DNA of 47,784 nt from NCBI GenBank assembly GCA_015066815.1, contig SVNR01000019.1, forward strand, positions 1 through 47,784, written 5' to 3'. The notes beneath the pieces are model-generated. The model did not search any database, had not been told where the DNA came from, and saw only the letters and a list, made by a program, of their open reading frames with translations. Below, one piece after another: positions 17,184 through 25,482 of the stretch. Source of the stretch: Ruminococcus sp. (lineage in GTDB: Bacteria > Bacillota > Clostridia > Oscillospirales > Ruminococcaceae). The translations under genes and the position numbers were made by a program. Each line of letters starts with the position of its first letter. The first letter of the stretch is position 1.

Positions 17184-18494
17184 TTATATCTCTGAAGATT
17201 TTTTTATAAGCTCTGCAGCTTTTGAAAAGTCCTCAGCACTCACAGCTGCGCATGAAAGTATGATATTTGTTTTTCCGTCTGCTCCCTTCATAGCGTTGAG
17301 TGCAACACCGTTAAGTCGTGCTCTTCTGATAAGCTCCTGCGGCTGAAGCTCTGTTTCAAGTTCTGCCTTTACCGTTATTACACTATCCGTTATCACAATA
17401 CCGGCCGCATTACCAAAACTCTTTTTTAACGCCTCTGCAAGAAGCCTTGACTTTGCGGTATACAGCTTTCTCTGCTTTCGTATCTGAGAATCGAGATGAC
17501 CGTCCCGGATAAACTGACACAGGGCTATCTGTTCAGTTTTGGAGGCAGTCTGGTTATAATCAAAAGATATAGATGTATACTTATCCATAAACTCATCCGG
17601 CAGAACCATATAGCTCATTCTTATCGACGGTAGAAGCAATCCCGAAAAAGTCCCTATATATACAACATTTTTTCCTGACGCAAGACTCTGCAGCGAGGGA
17701 GTCCTTCCGGAAAGATAAGAAAATTCGCTTCCGTAGTCATCTTCTATGATAAGCCTGTTATGATCAAACGCTTCCTTTATCATAGAAAAACGTTCTCCGA
17801 CATTCATAGTTCCGCCGAATCTGTTTATGTTTGACGGGTTTACATATATAATATCATAGTTTTCATTATCGATCCTGAAACCATGATCACGAAACACTGC
17901 TATTCCCTGTCTGAAGTCAGGATCAGAAAACCTGATGTTTTTTTTCTCATCAATCAGTGCGCACAGAATATGAAGTACACTCTGCACACCTGCCCCTACA
18001 ACGATATTACGTGCCGAGCACACAACACTGCGCTTAGCAGATATATATCCGGCAAGAGCCTCTCTGAATTCATATTCGCCCTGAGGTTCACCATATGATA
18101 AAAGCCGCTCGTCCTGACGCAGTGCGCTTTTAATATATCTTCTCCACAGATCAAAGTTAAAGCTCTCCCTGTCTGCTCCCGCAGAAGAAAAGTTATAGCG
18201 GATAACCGGCGCTTCTGTTTTTGCGCCCTGTACGGTCTTCGTGAATTTTTCTGGCAGCAGAAGATCGCTCACATAATATCCGCTGTTTTTTTTCGAAAAA
18301 ATATAGCCGTCTGCCATAAGCGACATATAGGCATTTTCTACTGTTGTACAGCTTATATTCAGCTCCTCGGAGCATCTTCTTATGGAAGGAAGCTTCTGAC
18401 CTGATGTCAGAGTCCCCTTGGATATCATATCCTTATAATAGTTGTATACTCTCATATACAAAGGCTGTCCGTTATCCAAAAACTGAAAGCTCAT
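17184..18494 (-). CDS. MocR-type GntR/aminotransferase-fold regulator without the PLP lysine
   Basis: 436 residues. Residues 8-78 are a GntR winged helix ([22 protein letters not shown]). The remainder is an aminotransferase fold with [12 protein letters not shown], a kept [12 protein letters not shown] near 250-260, and the GTFS...[12 protein letters not shown] segment near 281-298. In MocR/GabR proteins that segment reads GTFSK, with the lysine holding PLP; here position 285 is Gly. The 'TPSHQ' block is also changed ([10 protein letters not shown]). So it probably does not form the PLP aldimine and may sense another ligand. It heads the deoB-punA operon and is divergent from an ECF S-component gene. 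Confidence 0.85.
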   Translation of the reverse strand: MSFQFLDNGQPLYMRVYNYYKDMISKGTLTSGQKLPSIRRCSEELNISCTTVENAYMSLMADGYIFSKKNSGYYVSDLLLPEKFTKTVQGAKTEAPVIRYNFSSAGADRESFNFDLWRRYIKSALRQDERLLSYGEPQGEYEFREALAGYISAKRSVVCSARNIVVGAGVQSVLHILCALIDEKKNIRFSDPDFRQGIAVFRDHGFRIDNENYDIIYVNPSNINRFGGTMNVGERFSMIKEAFDHNRLIIEDDYGSEFSYLSGRTPSLQSLASGKNVVYIGTFSGLLLPSIRMSYMVLPDEFMDKYTSISFDYNQTASKTEQIALCQFIRDGHLDSQIRKQRKLYTAKSRLLAEALKKSFGNAAGIVITDSVITVKAELETELQPQELIRRARLNGVALNAMKGADGKTNIILSCAAVSAEDFSKAAELIKKSSEI

Positions 18495-18538
18495 AAAGTG
18501 ACCCCTTAAAAATTCTTGTTTTTGTGTATTTTAATAAT

Positions 18539-18582
18539 GGCAAATTTGTTATATCATTGTATAGGAAAATCATCCGGCAAAT
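18539..18582. promoter_or_regulatory. possible regulator site: GGCAAAT direct repeats
   Basis: GGCAAAT occurs at 18539-18545 and 18576-18582, 37 bases apart, in the 114-base gap between the divergent MocR-type and ECF genes. MocR proteins often bind direct repeats, but two seven-base words are little evidence. Confidence 0.25.
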
Positions 18583-18608
18583 CATTTTTTCAGGAGATGC
18601 AGTAAAAT

Positions 18609-19142
18609 ATGAAAGACAAAAAAACATCAACCATGGTTCTTACGGCAATGTTCGCAGCTGTTATAACCATATCTACCGCTTATCTGCAGATAAAAACCCC
18701 TGACAGCGGATACATACATTTTGGTGACTCAGTCATATATCTTGCTGCCTGTATTCTCCCGATGCCTTATGCAATGTGTGCAGCTTCTATAGGCGGAGGT
18801 CTTGCTGATATTTTGTCAGGATCAGCGGTGTGGACAATACCTACCATCATCATAAAATCACTGAACGTTATTCCTTTTGCTCTGGTTTCAGAACGTTTAA
18901 GAAAAAAAGGCACCAATACAAAAATAATAACAAAAGAAACAGTATTGATGTCAGCGATATCCGGACTGATAACGATCATCGGATATTTTATCGCTGAAGC
19001 GATAATGTTCGGAATAGCCGCTTCATTGCTCTCGACTGTTTTAAGAAGTCTTGTACAGCCCATAGGAAGCTCGGTTATATTTTATGGGATAGGTCTGTCG
19101 CTTGACAAAGCTAACTTTAAATCACTAATTGCAAAAAACTGA
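18609..19142 (+). CDS. ECF transporter S component
   Basis: 177 residues with five to six hydrophobic segments. The YIHFGDSVIYLAACILP motif (residues 35-51) and the AASIGGGLADILSG loop (58-71) are typical of substrate-binding S components of energy-coupling factor vitamin transporters; the EcfA/T module is not in the window. Substrate not readable. It lies divergent from the MocR-type/deoB/punA operon, which suggests a nucleoside- or cofactor-related substrate. AGGAG is ten bases before the ATG. The radical SAM gene follows 22 bases on. Confidence 0.85.
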   Translation: MKDKKTSTMVLTAMFAAVITISTAYLQIKTPDSGYIHFGDSVIYLAACILPMPYAMCAASIGGGLADILSGSAVWTIPTIIIKSLNVIPFALVSERLRKKGTNTKIITKETVLMSAISGLITIIGYFIAEAIMFGIAASLLSTVLRSLVQPIGSSVIFYGIGLSLDKANFKSLIAKN

Positions 19143-19164
19143 TTTTTGAAAGGAAAACAATAAT

Positions 19165-19767
19165 ATGGCTGACATAGTTTATGTTTACGAAGGAAAAGTA
19201 TATCTTAATCTTACAAACGAGTGTCCGTGTCAATGTGCTTTTTGCATCAGACAAAACGGCGACGCAATAGGAGAAGCCGATATGCTGTGGCATAAGGAAA
19301 CGCCGACACTTAAAGAAGTAATCACTGCAGTTGACGCTTTTGATTACAGAGGAAACACAGAAGTTATAGTATGCGGATACGGTGAACCCACCTGCACTCT
19401 TGATGTTCTCAAAGAAGTTTGCAGACATATCAAGGAAAAATTCGGATTCAGCATAAGACTCAACACAAACGGTCTCGGAAATCTGATATGGGGACGCAGC
19501 ATCGCAAAGGAAGTATGCGAAAACATAGACAGCATATCAATAAGTCTTAACGCACCTACAGCTGAAAAATATAACAAGCTCGTAAACCCTGAGTTCGGCG
19601 AAGCTTCCTTTGATGCAATGCTCTCGTTCGCTGAAGAATGCAAAAGCTATCTTGATGATGTTCGTTTTTCACTTGTCGATGTTATTCCCGAAGAAGATAT
19701 AGAAGAATGCAAAAAGCTCGCTTCATCAATGGGAATACCTCTGAGAGTTCGTGAATACACAGCATAA
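19165..19767 (+). CDS. radical SAM protein, TatD-associated type
   Basis: 200 residues, short for the superfamily. The cluster motif C-x3-C-x2-C is at residues 17-24 (within NECPCQCAFC), followed by CGYGEPT (the GGE-like motif) near 70 and RLNTNGLGN near 93. The sequence 'VYLNLTNECPCQCAFCIRQ' near the start is characteristic of the small family usually linked to or fused with TatD nucleases; no tatD is present here. Reaction unknown. It is co-directional with the ECF S-component. Confidence 0.85.
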   Translation: MADIVYVYEGKVYLNLTNECPCQCAFCIRQNGDAIGEADMLWHKETPTLKEVITAVDAFDYRGNTEVIVCGYGEPTCTLDVLKEVCRHIKEKFGFSIRLNTNGLGNLIWGRSIAKEVCENIDSISISLNAPTAEKYNKLVNPEFGEASFDAMLSFAEECKSYLDDVRFSLVDVIPEEDIEECKKLASSMGIPLRVREYTA

Positions 19768-19883
19768 AGTACAGAAGCTTTTTAACGTTTTTTGCATTCA
19801 ATGTTGATAACAGCATATGAAAGCATTTATGAAGATATACATCCGGAGGCTCTGTAAAACAATGGTATAACAGGATATGTTCA

Positions 19884-19951
19884 GAACTGCTGCAGGATTA
19901 TAGTGAAAGTCAGAATAAATCTGTCGTTTACTATAGTTCCTGCAGCAGTTC
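19884..19951 (+). terminator. terminator with a dispersed palindrome inside its loop
   Basis: GAACTGCTGCAGGA (19884-19897) pairs exactly with TCCTGCAGCAGTTC (19938-19951), followed by CCGTTTTTTT. The loop is occupied by a dispersed palindrome at 19898-19937, so the stem is extended rather than destroyed. Confidence 0.8.
19898..19937. repeat. dispersed palindrome (in the terminator loop)
   Basis: TTATAGTGAAAGTCAG...CGTTTACTATAG, with flanking terminator arms immediately on both sides: looks like insertion into an older hairpin loop. Confidence 0.75.
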
Positions 19952-19996
19952 CGTTTTTTTAACTTAAAAGCTTTTTCGATTCAAAAAAGATTATGT

Positions 19997-20542
19997 TTAT
20001 TCCTCACTATATTCTGCTATATACGGAAGATTACGATAATAATCTGCACAGTCAAGACCATAGCCTATAACGAAAAGATCCGGAATAGTAAACAGCGATA
20101 TATCTGCCTCAAGCTCAACAAGTCTGCGTGACGGCTTATCCAGCAGTGTTATTATTTTTAAAGAAAGAGGATTTCTTTCATGAAGCTTTATTGCTACATC
20201 ACGCAGAGTACGTCCTGTGTCTATTATATCTTCGATTATTATTACGTGGTACTTGCTCAGATCCTGTGATACATCCATAGTTATATTTACTTCTCCGGTC
20301 GATACAGTACCAGAATAATAGCTTTTTGCACACATAAAAGCTATTTCACACGGAATGTCAAGGCAGCGGATAAAATCAGCCATAAACACAAACGCACCGT
20401 TAAGAATACTGATAAGCAGCAGCGGCTTGTCCCTGTATTCTTCACTTATCTGCTTTCCTACGGTTTTTATTTTTTCCTTTATCTCATCCTCAGAAAAAAT
20501 AACTCGCTTGATTCTACTATTCATCTGTTCGGTGTTTAACAT
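19997..20542 (-). CDS. hpt: hypoxanthine phosphoribosyltransferase
   Basis: 181 residues. It makes IMP/GMP from the free base and PRPP. The PRPP loop IIIEDIIDTGRTL lies near residues 99-111, and LISILNGAFVF near 45 and LFVIGYGLDCADYYRNLPYI near the C-terminus are typical of bacterial Hpt. No neighbour in its own operon; purine salvage with punA and deoB in the same window is consistent. AGGAATATG spacing gives a modest ribosome binding site. Confidence 0.95.
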   Translation of the reverse strand: MLNTEQMNSRIKRVIFSEDEIKEKIKTVGKQISEEYRDKPLLLISILNGAFVFMADFIRCLDIPCEIAFMCAKSYYSGTVSTGEVNITMDVSQDLSKYHVIIIEDIIDTGRTLRDVAIKLHERNPLSLKIITLLDKPSRRLVELEADISLFTIPDLFVIGYGLDCADYYRNLPYIAEYSEE

Positions 20543-20615
20543 ATTCCTGCTCCCATCTGTTAATAGTTACATATTTTTTATTATTATAACATATTTTCTG
20601 TGCTTTTTCAATATA

Positions 20616-20650
20616 AAAAAGGTAAGTTTCACACAAGAACTTACCTTTTT
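20616..20650 (-). terminator. terminator of the feo operon
   Basis: AAAAAGGTAAGTT and AACTTACCTTTTT are exact complements around a nine-base loop, with six T following on the minus strand. Confidence 0.85.
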
Positions 20651-20654
20651 GTTT

Positions 20655-20798
20655 TTATTTTTTTACTCTGCAGCCTGTACAGCTGCCGCAGTCTCCGCTG
20701 CACCCGCAGCTTTTTTTGTTTTTAATTATTCCTGCCGCTGCCCTTCCGATAATATACACAAGAAAAGCAGTAATTACAACATCCCATATATTTATCAT
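20655..20798 (-). CDS. FeoB-associated Cys-rich membrane protein
   Basis: 47 residues, easily missed because of its size. Starts MINIWDVVITAFLVYIIGRA: one membrane helix. The short tail reads CGCSGDCGSCTGC, six Cys in thirteen residues. This is the usual small partner encoded after feoB in Firmicutes, thought to help ferrous iron uptake. Its ATG is one base past the feoB stop, and GGAG lies nine bases upstream, inside the feoB end. Confidence 0.9.
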   Translation of the reverse strand: MINIWDVVITAFLVYIIGRAAAGIIKNKKSCGCSGDCGSCTGCRVKK

Positions 20799-20799
20799 A

Positions 20800-23151
20800 T
20801 TATAAAACTCCTATGAGCAGCATAACCGCACGAACAACAAAAGCTGCTATCCACGCTACAATACACTGCCATACTACAACTGCAACAGCCCATTTTGCTC
20901 CAAGCTCCCTCTTTATAGAAGCCACAGCAGCAACGCAGGGAGAATAAAGAAGGCTGAACACAAGCAGTGACGCTGCAGAAACAGTCGTAAGCGCAGAGCC
21001 TATATTTCCTTCAAAAAGAATCTCAAGAGTTGAAACCACGCTTTCCTTTGCGATAAAGCCGCTTATGAACGATGTGCATATACGCCAGTCTCCGAGCCCG
21101 AGCGGCTCAAAAAGCGGTGCAATGAAGCCTGCTGTAAGAGCAAGTATGCTTTCCTGCGAATCATTTACCATATTGAGTTTAAGATCAAAGCTCTGCAAAA
21201 ACCATACTGCAACTGTAGCTATCAGTATCACTGAAAAGGCCTTCTGTAAAAAATCCTTTGCCTTATCCCATAAAAGCCTTGCTACATTTTTCACTCCCGG
21301 AAGTCTGTAATTAGGAAGCTCCATAACAAACGGAACCGCCTCTCCCCTGAACATCGTTCCCTTGTATAGCAACGCCGCAAGTACACCTGTCAGCATACCA
21401 AAAATATATAGTGCTGATATCACAAATCCTCCTCTGCCCGGAAAAAATGCGTTTACAAAAAAAGCATAAATAGGAAGCTTGGCTGTACAGCTCATAAACG
21501 GAGTAAGTATGATAGTCATTCTTCTGTCACGCTCACTCGGAAGCGTTCTTGTTGCCATAACCGCCGGAACAGTACAGCCAAAGCCTATAAGCAGCGGAAC
21601 TATACTTCTTCCGGAAAGTCCTGTCTTCCTCAGAAGCTTATCCATTACAAAAGCAACTCTTGCTATGTATCCGCTGTCCTCCATAATCGACAGAAAAAAG
21701 AAAAGTGTAATTATGACCGGCAGAAAAGAAAGAACTGAGCCGACACCGGCAAACAAACCATCAGAAACAAGGCTTTTTATTACAGGGTTTACGTTAAGCG
21801 TATCGAGACATCTTTCTGCAATAACCGCAAGAGAATCTATCCCGGTCTCAAGCAGGCCCTGGAGCCATGCACCGATCACATTAAAGGTAAGATAAAAAAC
21901 AATGATCATTATTGCGATAAAACACGGAATAGCAGTATACTTTCCGGTAAGTACAGCGTCTATCTTACGGCTTCTTATGTGCTCACGGCTTTCAACAGGC
22001 TTAACAACAGTCTGACCGCATACCTTTCTTATAAAGGCAAACCTCATATCGGCAATAGCCGCACTTCTGTCAAGTCCTCTCTCCTTTTCCATCTGAATAA
22101 TTATGTGTTCAAGCATCTCTTTTTCATTTTCTTCAAGAGAAAGCCTGTCAAGTATCAGTGTATCTCCTTCTATTACCTTGCAGGCAGCAAATCTCAAAGG
22201 AATATCTGCACGCAAAGCATGATCGGATATGAGATGCTCAACCGCATGCATACATCTGTGCACGGCTCCGCCCGAATCAAATATATCACAAAAATCCTGA
22301 TTTTTTGGTTTTTCTCTGTATTTTGCTATATGAACAGCATGCTCTATAAGTTCATCGACTCCCTGATTTTTTGCTGCTGATATCGGAACAACCGGAACTC
22401 CGAGCAAGGCCTCCATGCCGTTTATATCCACAGAGCCGGAGTTTCCTGTCATTTCATCCATCATATTAAGCGCAACCACTACAGGAACATCCATTTCAAG
22501 AAGCTGCATAGTCAGGTACAGATTTCTCTCTATGTTTGTAGCGTCTACTATGTTTATGATCGCCTTGGGTTTATCTTCAAGAACAAAGTTGCGTGATACT
22601 ATCTCTTCGCTTGTATAAGGAGACATCGAATATATTCCCGGAAGATCGGTCACTATAGTTTTCGGATATCCTTTTATCGGACCGTCCTTACGGTCTACCG
22701 TAACACCCGGAAAGTTTCCTACATGCTGGTTTGAGCCTGTAAGCTGATTGAAGAGAGTGGTTTTTCCACAGTTCTGATTTCCTACAAGTGCATATGTAAG
22801 TACTGTATCCTCAGGAAGTGCATTTTTGTCATCTATCTGATGATTGTGAAACTTTCCTGCTTCACCAAGACCCGGATGCTCTGTTTTCTCGGGACGTTTT
22901 GGTGTATATTTTTTTTCTCTCGGAGAGGTTATAAGTTCAACCTCTATATTAGCGGCATCCTCAAGTCTTAACGTCAGCTCATATCCGTGTATCCGTATTT
23001 CCATCGGATCTCCGAGCGGAGCAAGCTTCTCAACAGTAATATCCGTACCGGGAATCACTCCCATGTCAAGAAAATGCTGTCTTAACGCTCCACTGCCTCC
23101 GACTGATTTTATTTCGGCACTTGAACCGACTTCAAGTTCTTTTAATGTCAT
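20800..23151 (-). CDS. feoB: FeoA-FeoB fusion, ferrous iron transporter
   Basis: 783 residues from the ATG at 23151 (MTLKELEVG), preceded by GAGAGGAAC; the frame stays open to 23232 but that extension has no FeoA likeness. Residues 1-75 are a FeoA SH3-like domain. The G-domain starts with GNQNCGKTT near 125, then VTDLPGIYSMSPYTSEE and NIVDATN, and is followed by eight or so membrane segments with the Gate motifs (CTVPAVMATR; AKESVVSTLEIL). In many bacteria FeoA is a separate gene; here it is the N-terminus. A 7-1-7 palindrome upstream may be the iron operator. Confidence 0.95.
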   Translation of the reverse strand: MTLKELEVGSSAEIKSVGGSGALRQHFLDMGVIPGTDITVEKLAPLGDPMEIRIHGYELTLRLEDAANIEVELITSPREKKYTPKRPEKTEHPGLGEAGKFHNHQIDDKNALPEDTVLTYALVGNQNCGKTTLFNQLTGSNQHVGNFPGVTVDRKDGPIKGYPKTIVTDLPGIYSMSPYTSEEIVSRNFVLEDKPKAIINIVDATNIERNLYLTMQLLEMDVPVVVALNMMDEMTGNSGSVDINGMEALLGVPVVPISAAKNQGVDELIEHAVHIAKYREKPKNQDFCDIFDSGGAVHRCMHAVEHLISDHALRADIPLRFAACKVIEGDTLILDRLSLEENEKEMLEHIIIQMEKERGLDRSAAIADMRFAFIRKVCGQTVVKPVESREHIRSRKIDAVLTGKYTAIPCFIAIMIIVFYLTFNVIGAWLQGLLETGIDSLAVIAERCLDTLNVNPVIKSLVSDGLFAGVGSVLSFLPVIITLFFFLSIMEDSGYIARVAFVMDKLLRKTGLSGRSIVPLLIGFGCTVPAVMATRTLPSERDRRMTIILTPFMSCTAKLPIYAFFVNAFFPGRGGFVISALYIFGMLTGVLAALLYKGTMFRGEAVPFVMELPNYRLPGVKNVARLLWDKAKDFLQKAFSVILIATVAVWFLQSFDLKLNMVNDSQESILALTAGFIAPLFEPLGLGDWRICTSFISGFIAKESVVSTLEILFEGNIGSALTTVSAASLLVFSLLYSPCVAAVASIKRELGAKWAVAVVVWQCIVAWIAAFVVRAVMLLIGVL

Positions 23152-23261
23152 ATATTCTGTTCCTCTCTTTATTTTAAAGAAATTTTTTTGCTGAATTTCA
23201 TTACTAAGCTGAAAATATAAAACAATGAGCATTCACTGTATAAAACATATAAAAAATGACA

Positions 23262-23276
23262 TTCATATAATATGAA
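23262..23276. promoter_or_regulatory. possible Fur-family operator upstream of feoB
   Basis: TTCATATAATATGAA is a perfect palindrome in the 7-1-7 arrangement of Fur/PerR boxes. On the minus strand it overlaps a possible -35 TTCATA placed 17 bases from TTTATA. The bases differ from the usual box, so the regulator is inferred from position. Confidence 0.4.
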
Positions 23277-23294
23277 CGGAAACTCCGGTTTCAG

Positions 23295-23334
23295 AATTAT
23301 AGTGAACATCAAAACAAATTTGACTCTCTATAAC
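23295..23334. repeat. dispersed palindrome (donates a -35 box)
   Basis: ATTATAGTGAACATCA...TTTGACTCTCTATAAC. The right arm supplies the TTGACT of the promoter for the next gene. Confidence 0.7.
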
Positions 23335-23348
23335 TGTTATGATATAAT
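23320..23348 (+). promoter_or_regulatory. promoter with its -35 inside the palindrome
   Basis: TTGACT (23320-23325), exactly 17 bases, TATAAT (23343-23348); the gene starts at 23431. Confidence 0.6.
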
Positions 23349-23430
23349 ATTTTTATTGCAGCATCTTAACAATTATGTTGGCTTGCTTATCGATTATCAT
23401 TCAGTCAATCAACAGATACGGTGATAAAAA

Positions 23431-24177
23431 ATGAAAAAAATTGAAACTACTCCGCTTCTTACAACATATCTGATAAAGCTTCTTATCAGACTCACTGTTT
23501 TTGTAAGCTTTCTTATAGTATATATTTTTCATAAAGATATTCTGATAAAATTTATGACTGACAGATCCGGCTTTGGTATCACAGAGTATAATATCAGTCC
23601 GCTCCATATACTATGGGCAGTGTTTATGGTTATGATGTTCATTCATCTTTTTCCGCCGAAGCTTTTTACTATGGCTCTTAAAAAAGGTGAATCCGGAAGC
23701 TATATAGAAGTAAAAGGCTACGATAAGAAGGCGCTTTCGGTTTTTATAAAGCAACAGAACAAGAGAGCTCTTATCGTAATGATATTATGGGTTTTGTTCA
23801 ATTCTGTTTTCGCAGTATTGTACCGGAAGCAGCTGATAGACAGCGCCGATCTTCTTATGCTGACTGTTTTTTATTTTCTGTGCGACTATATCTGCATTAT
23901 ATTTTACTGTCCTTTTCAAAACTATATCATGAAAAACAAATGCTGTGTTAACTGCCGTATTTATGACTGGGGACATTTTATGATGTTTACACCGATGCTT
24001 TTTGTCAAAAACTTTTTTTGCCGCAGCTTGTTTTTTATGTCTCTTATAGTTCTTATAAAATGGGAAATAATATACGCAGCACATCCCGAACGCTTCTGGA
24101 GCGGTTCAAACCTGAAGCTCAGGTGCAGCTCATGTCAGGATAAGACATGTCGGATAAAAAAACTTTTACAAAAATAA
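23431..24177 (+). CDS. unknown Cys-rich membrane protein
   Basis: 248 residues. Four to five hydrophobic segments (about 11-33, 58-75, 111-131, 140-160, 184-212). Two Cys clusters lie between and after them: Cys171, 172, 175 (CCxxC) and, at the tail, Cys232, 235, 240 (CxxCxxxxC). A metal or Fe-S site is therefore likely. It is divergent from feoAB, separated by a Fur-like palindrome, so a link with iron is possible but not shown. I do not recognise the family. No ribosome binding site stronger than GGTGAT precedes the ATG. Confidence 0.6.
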   Translation: MKKIETTPLLTTYLIKLLIRLTVFVSFLIVYIFHKDILIKFMTDRSGFGITEYNISPLHILWAVFMVMMFIHLFPPKLFTMALKKGESGSYIEVKGYDKKALSVFIKQQNKRALIVMILWVLFNSVFAVLYRKQLIDSADLLMLTVFYFLCDYICIIFYCPFQNYIMKNKCCVNCRIYDWGHFMMFTPMLFVKNFFCRSLFFMSLIVLIKWEIIYAAHPERFWSGSNLKLRCSSCQDKTCRIKKLLQK

Positions 24178-24209
24178 AACCGTATCTGAATTTTTCCGGA
24201 TACGGTTTT
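24176..24209 (+). terminator. terminator of the Cys-rich membrane protein gene
   Basis: AAAACCGTATC/GATACGGTTTT arms starting at the stop codon, 12-base loop, T-tract on the plus strand. Confidence 0.85.
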
Positions 24210-24256
24210 TCTGCCTCCGGAACATACTTGCCGGATAGCAGCCATAATATACGACT

Positions 24257-24302
24257 GATTTGCACATCCGCTGACTACGAAAGCTGCGTGCATATCGGCT
24301 AA
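24257..24302. repeat. pseudoknot-forming repeat, copy 3
   Basis: TGCAC 24261-24265 with GTGCA 24288-24292, CCG 24268-24270 with CGG 24296-24298, inner GCT/AGC. It is followed without a gap by a dispersed palindrome. Confidence 0.65.
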
Positions 24303-24338
24303 TAGTAAACAACCATTTCATTTGTCGTTTACTATAAT
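24301..24338. repeat. dispersed palindrome joined to pseudoknot copy 3
   Basis: TAGTAAAC (24303-24310) and GTTTACTA (24327-24334) as outer arms; the middle is imperfect. Confidence 0.65.
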
Positions 24339-24376
24339 TCTAAAATCTGATATTATTCCGAAAAAACAAGTTAGCC

Positions 24377-24398
24377 TATACTAATAATACTTAGTATA
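24377..24398. repeat. 8-bp inverted repeat in a gene-free stretch
   Basis: TATACTAA and TTAGTATA around six bases, in an AT-rich gap between converging genes (24178-24573). The gap otherwise holds a terminator, a pseudoknot repeat and two palindromes; no gene or promoter can be assigned to this inverted repeat. Confidence 0.4.
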
Positions 24399-24463
24399 TT
24401 GCTGTTTGTCAACTATATATAAAAAAATTTTTTTGATTTTTTTTACTGAAAAAAACTCCGGGC

Positions 24464-24555
24464 TGATACAGTCAGCGAATGTGAAGGGGATAAATAAATC
24501 AATTATAGTGAACGTCAGATATATTTTGACGTTCACTATAATCTGCCTGTATCAG
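24464..24555 (-). terminator. lipoprotein-gene terminator interrupted by a palindrome
   Basis: CTGATACAG (24464-24472) and CTGTATCAG (24547-24555) are complementary, and the minus strand continues CCCGGAGTTTTTTT. The interval contains a dispersed palindrome plus about 30 extra bases, so this may be an old terminator with an insertion in the loop. Confidence 0.5.
24502..24542. repeat. dispersed palindrome (best-preserved copy)
   Basis: ATTATAGTGAACGTCA (24502-24517) and its perfect complement (24527-24542), nine-base spacer. The left flank ATAAATCA is shared with the copy at 34461, hinting that the element may be longer than the palindrome. Confidence 0.8.
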
Positions 24556-24573
24556 ATATTCTGAGCATGGCTT

Positions 24574-25176
24574 TTAAGCCTTATAGCATACTGAATAAAT
24601 TTCTTCAACCTTGTCATCAGCGCCTTTCTGGCGGTCTATCAGATATGAAACGGTTTCTCCGTCATTGGATAAAATAAGCTCTCTGCAGTTTCCGAAGGCT
24701 CCGTTTCCCGTAACAAATCTTATCCTGAAGCCGTCTTCATCCGGTGCAGCATCTATGTACTTTACTGTACTGTCAAAATGCTCAACATCTGATTCGATCA
24801 CTCTGGCAAAATATTCTTCAGAATGCGGATCTGAATAAAATGTCACTTTAAAGATTTTGTCGGGTGAAGTCCATACACCTTCAAGCCTGTCAAAAATCTC
24901 ATCCATATCCATGTCTCCTGCGTCTTCCTGCTCTTCAGATTCTTCTGAAGAATCCTGATTATCACCAAGCACAGGCGGACCTATGGGCGCGTCATACTGT
25001 CCGGTCTCTTCTGTTTCCTCTTTTTCATCTTTTTCTTCCGAATCCGTTGCTTCTTCCTTCTCGCTTACTGTGCTGTTATCAATTTCTTCAACAGCTGCTT
25101 TTTCACTTCCGCACCCTGCTAACGAGGACATCATAAAAATAATACTCATAATCATTATAGCTTTTTTTGTTTTCAT
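24574..25176 (-). CDS. lipoprotein of unknown function
   Basis: 200 residues. A lipoprotein signal (MKTKKAIMIMSIIFMM, lipobox SLAGC with Cys22) leads to an acidic Glu/Asp/Ser-rich linker (about 25-90), then a compact domain of about 105 residues (from 'FDRLEGVWTSPDKIFKVTF') that looks like a small beta-barrel fold of the kind seen in many Firmicute lipoproteins. Surface anchored; ligand unknown. No neighbour in an operon. Confidence 0.7.
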   Translation of the reverse strand: MKTKKAIMIMSIIFMMSSLAGCGSEKAAVEEIDNSTVSEKEEATDSEEKDEKEETEETGQYDAPIGPPVLGDNQDSSEESEEQEDAGDMDMDEIFDRLEGVWTSPDKIFKVTFYSDPHSEEYFARVIESDVEHFDSTVKYIDAAPDEDGFRIRFVTGNGAFGNCRELILSNDGETVSYLIDRQKGADDKVEEIYSVCYKA

Positions 25177-25394
25177 AATACGATCCCCTTTTTGTGATTT
25201 TTTTTATGTTTGTAAGGCGTTACTATATTTCGTTCCATTATCTGAGCGATATTTTATACTATGAATAGATTATACCATATTATTTATAAAAAAACAAGCG
25301 TTTTCACTAATTTTTTTAAAATATTTTGTAAACACTTGTTTTTCGACAACCAATAAAGTATAATATCAATACTAAAGGCAATTAGAATAAAGTT

Positions 25395-25435
25395 ATTATA
25401 GTAAAAGTCAGATTTTTTTTGACTTTCACTATAAT
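25395..25435. repeat. dispersed palindrome (donates a -35 box)
   Basis: ATTATAGTAAAAGTCA (25395-25410) against TGACTTTCACTATAAT (25420-25435), one mismatch. It is the main content of the 306-base gap 25177-25482; the rest is AT-rich with nothing recognisable. Confidence 0.75.
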
Positions 25436-25447
25436 AAACACTATAAA
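25419..25447 (+). promoter_or_regulatory. promoter with its -35 inside the palindrome
   Basis: TTGACT (25419-25424), 17 bases, TATAAA (25442-25447); 36 bases before the next start codon. Same geometry as at 23320. Confidence 0.55.
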
Positions 25448-25482
25448 AAATCTGTTTTATATAAGACCGGAGGAATAACGTT

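Noticed and set aside
24371-24398. DtxR-like iron box (TTAGCCTATACTAA)
   Set aside because: It lies between converging genes with no promoter next to it and matches the consensus only in part.
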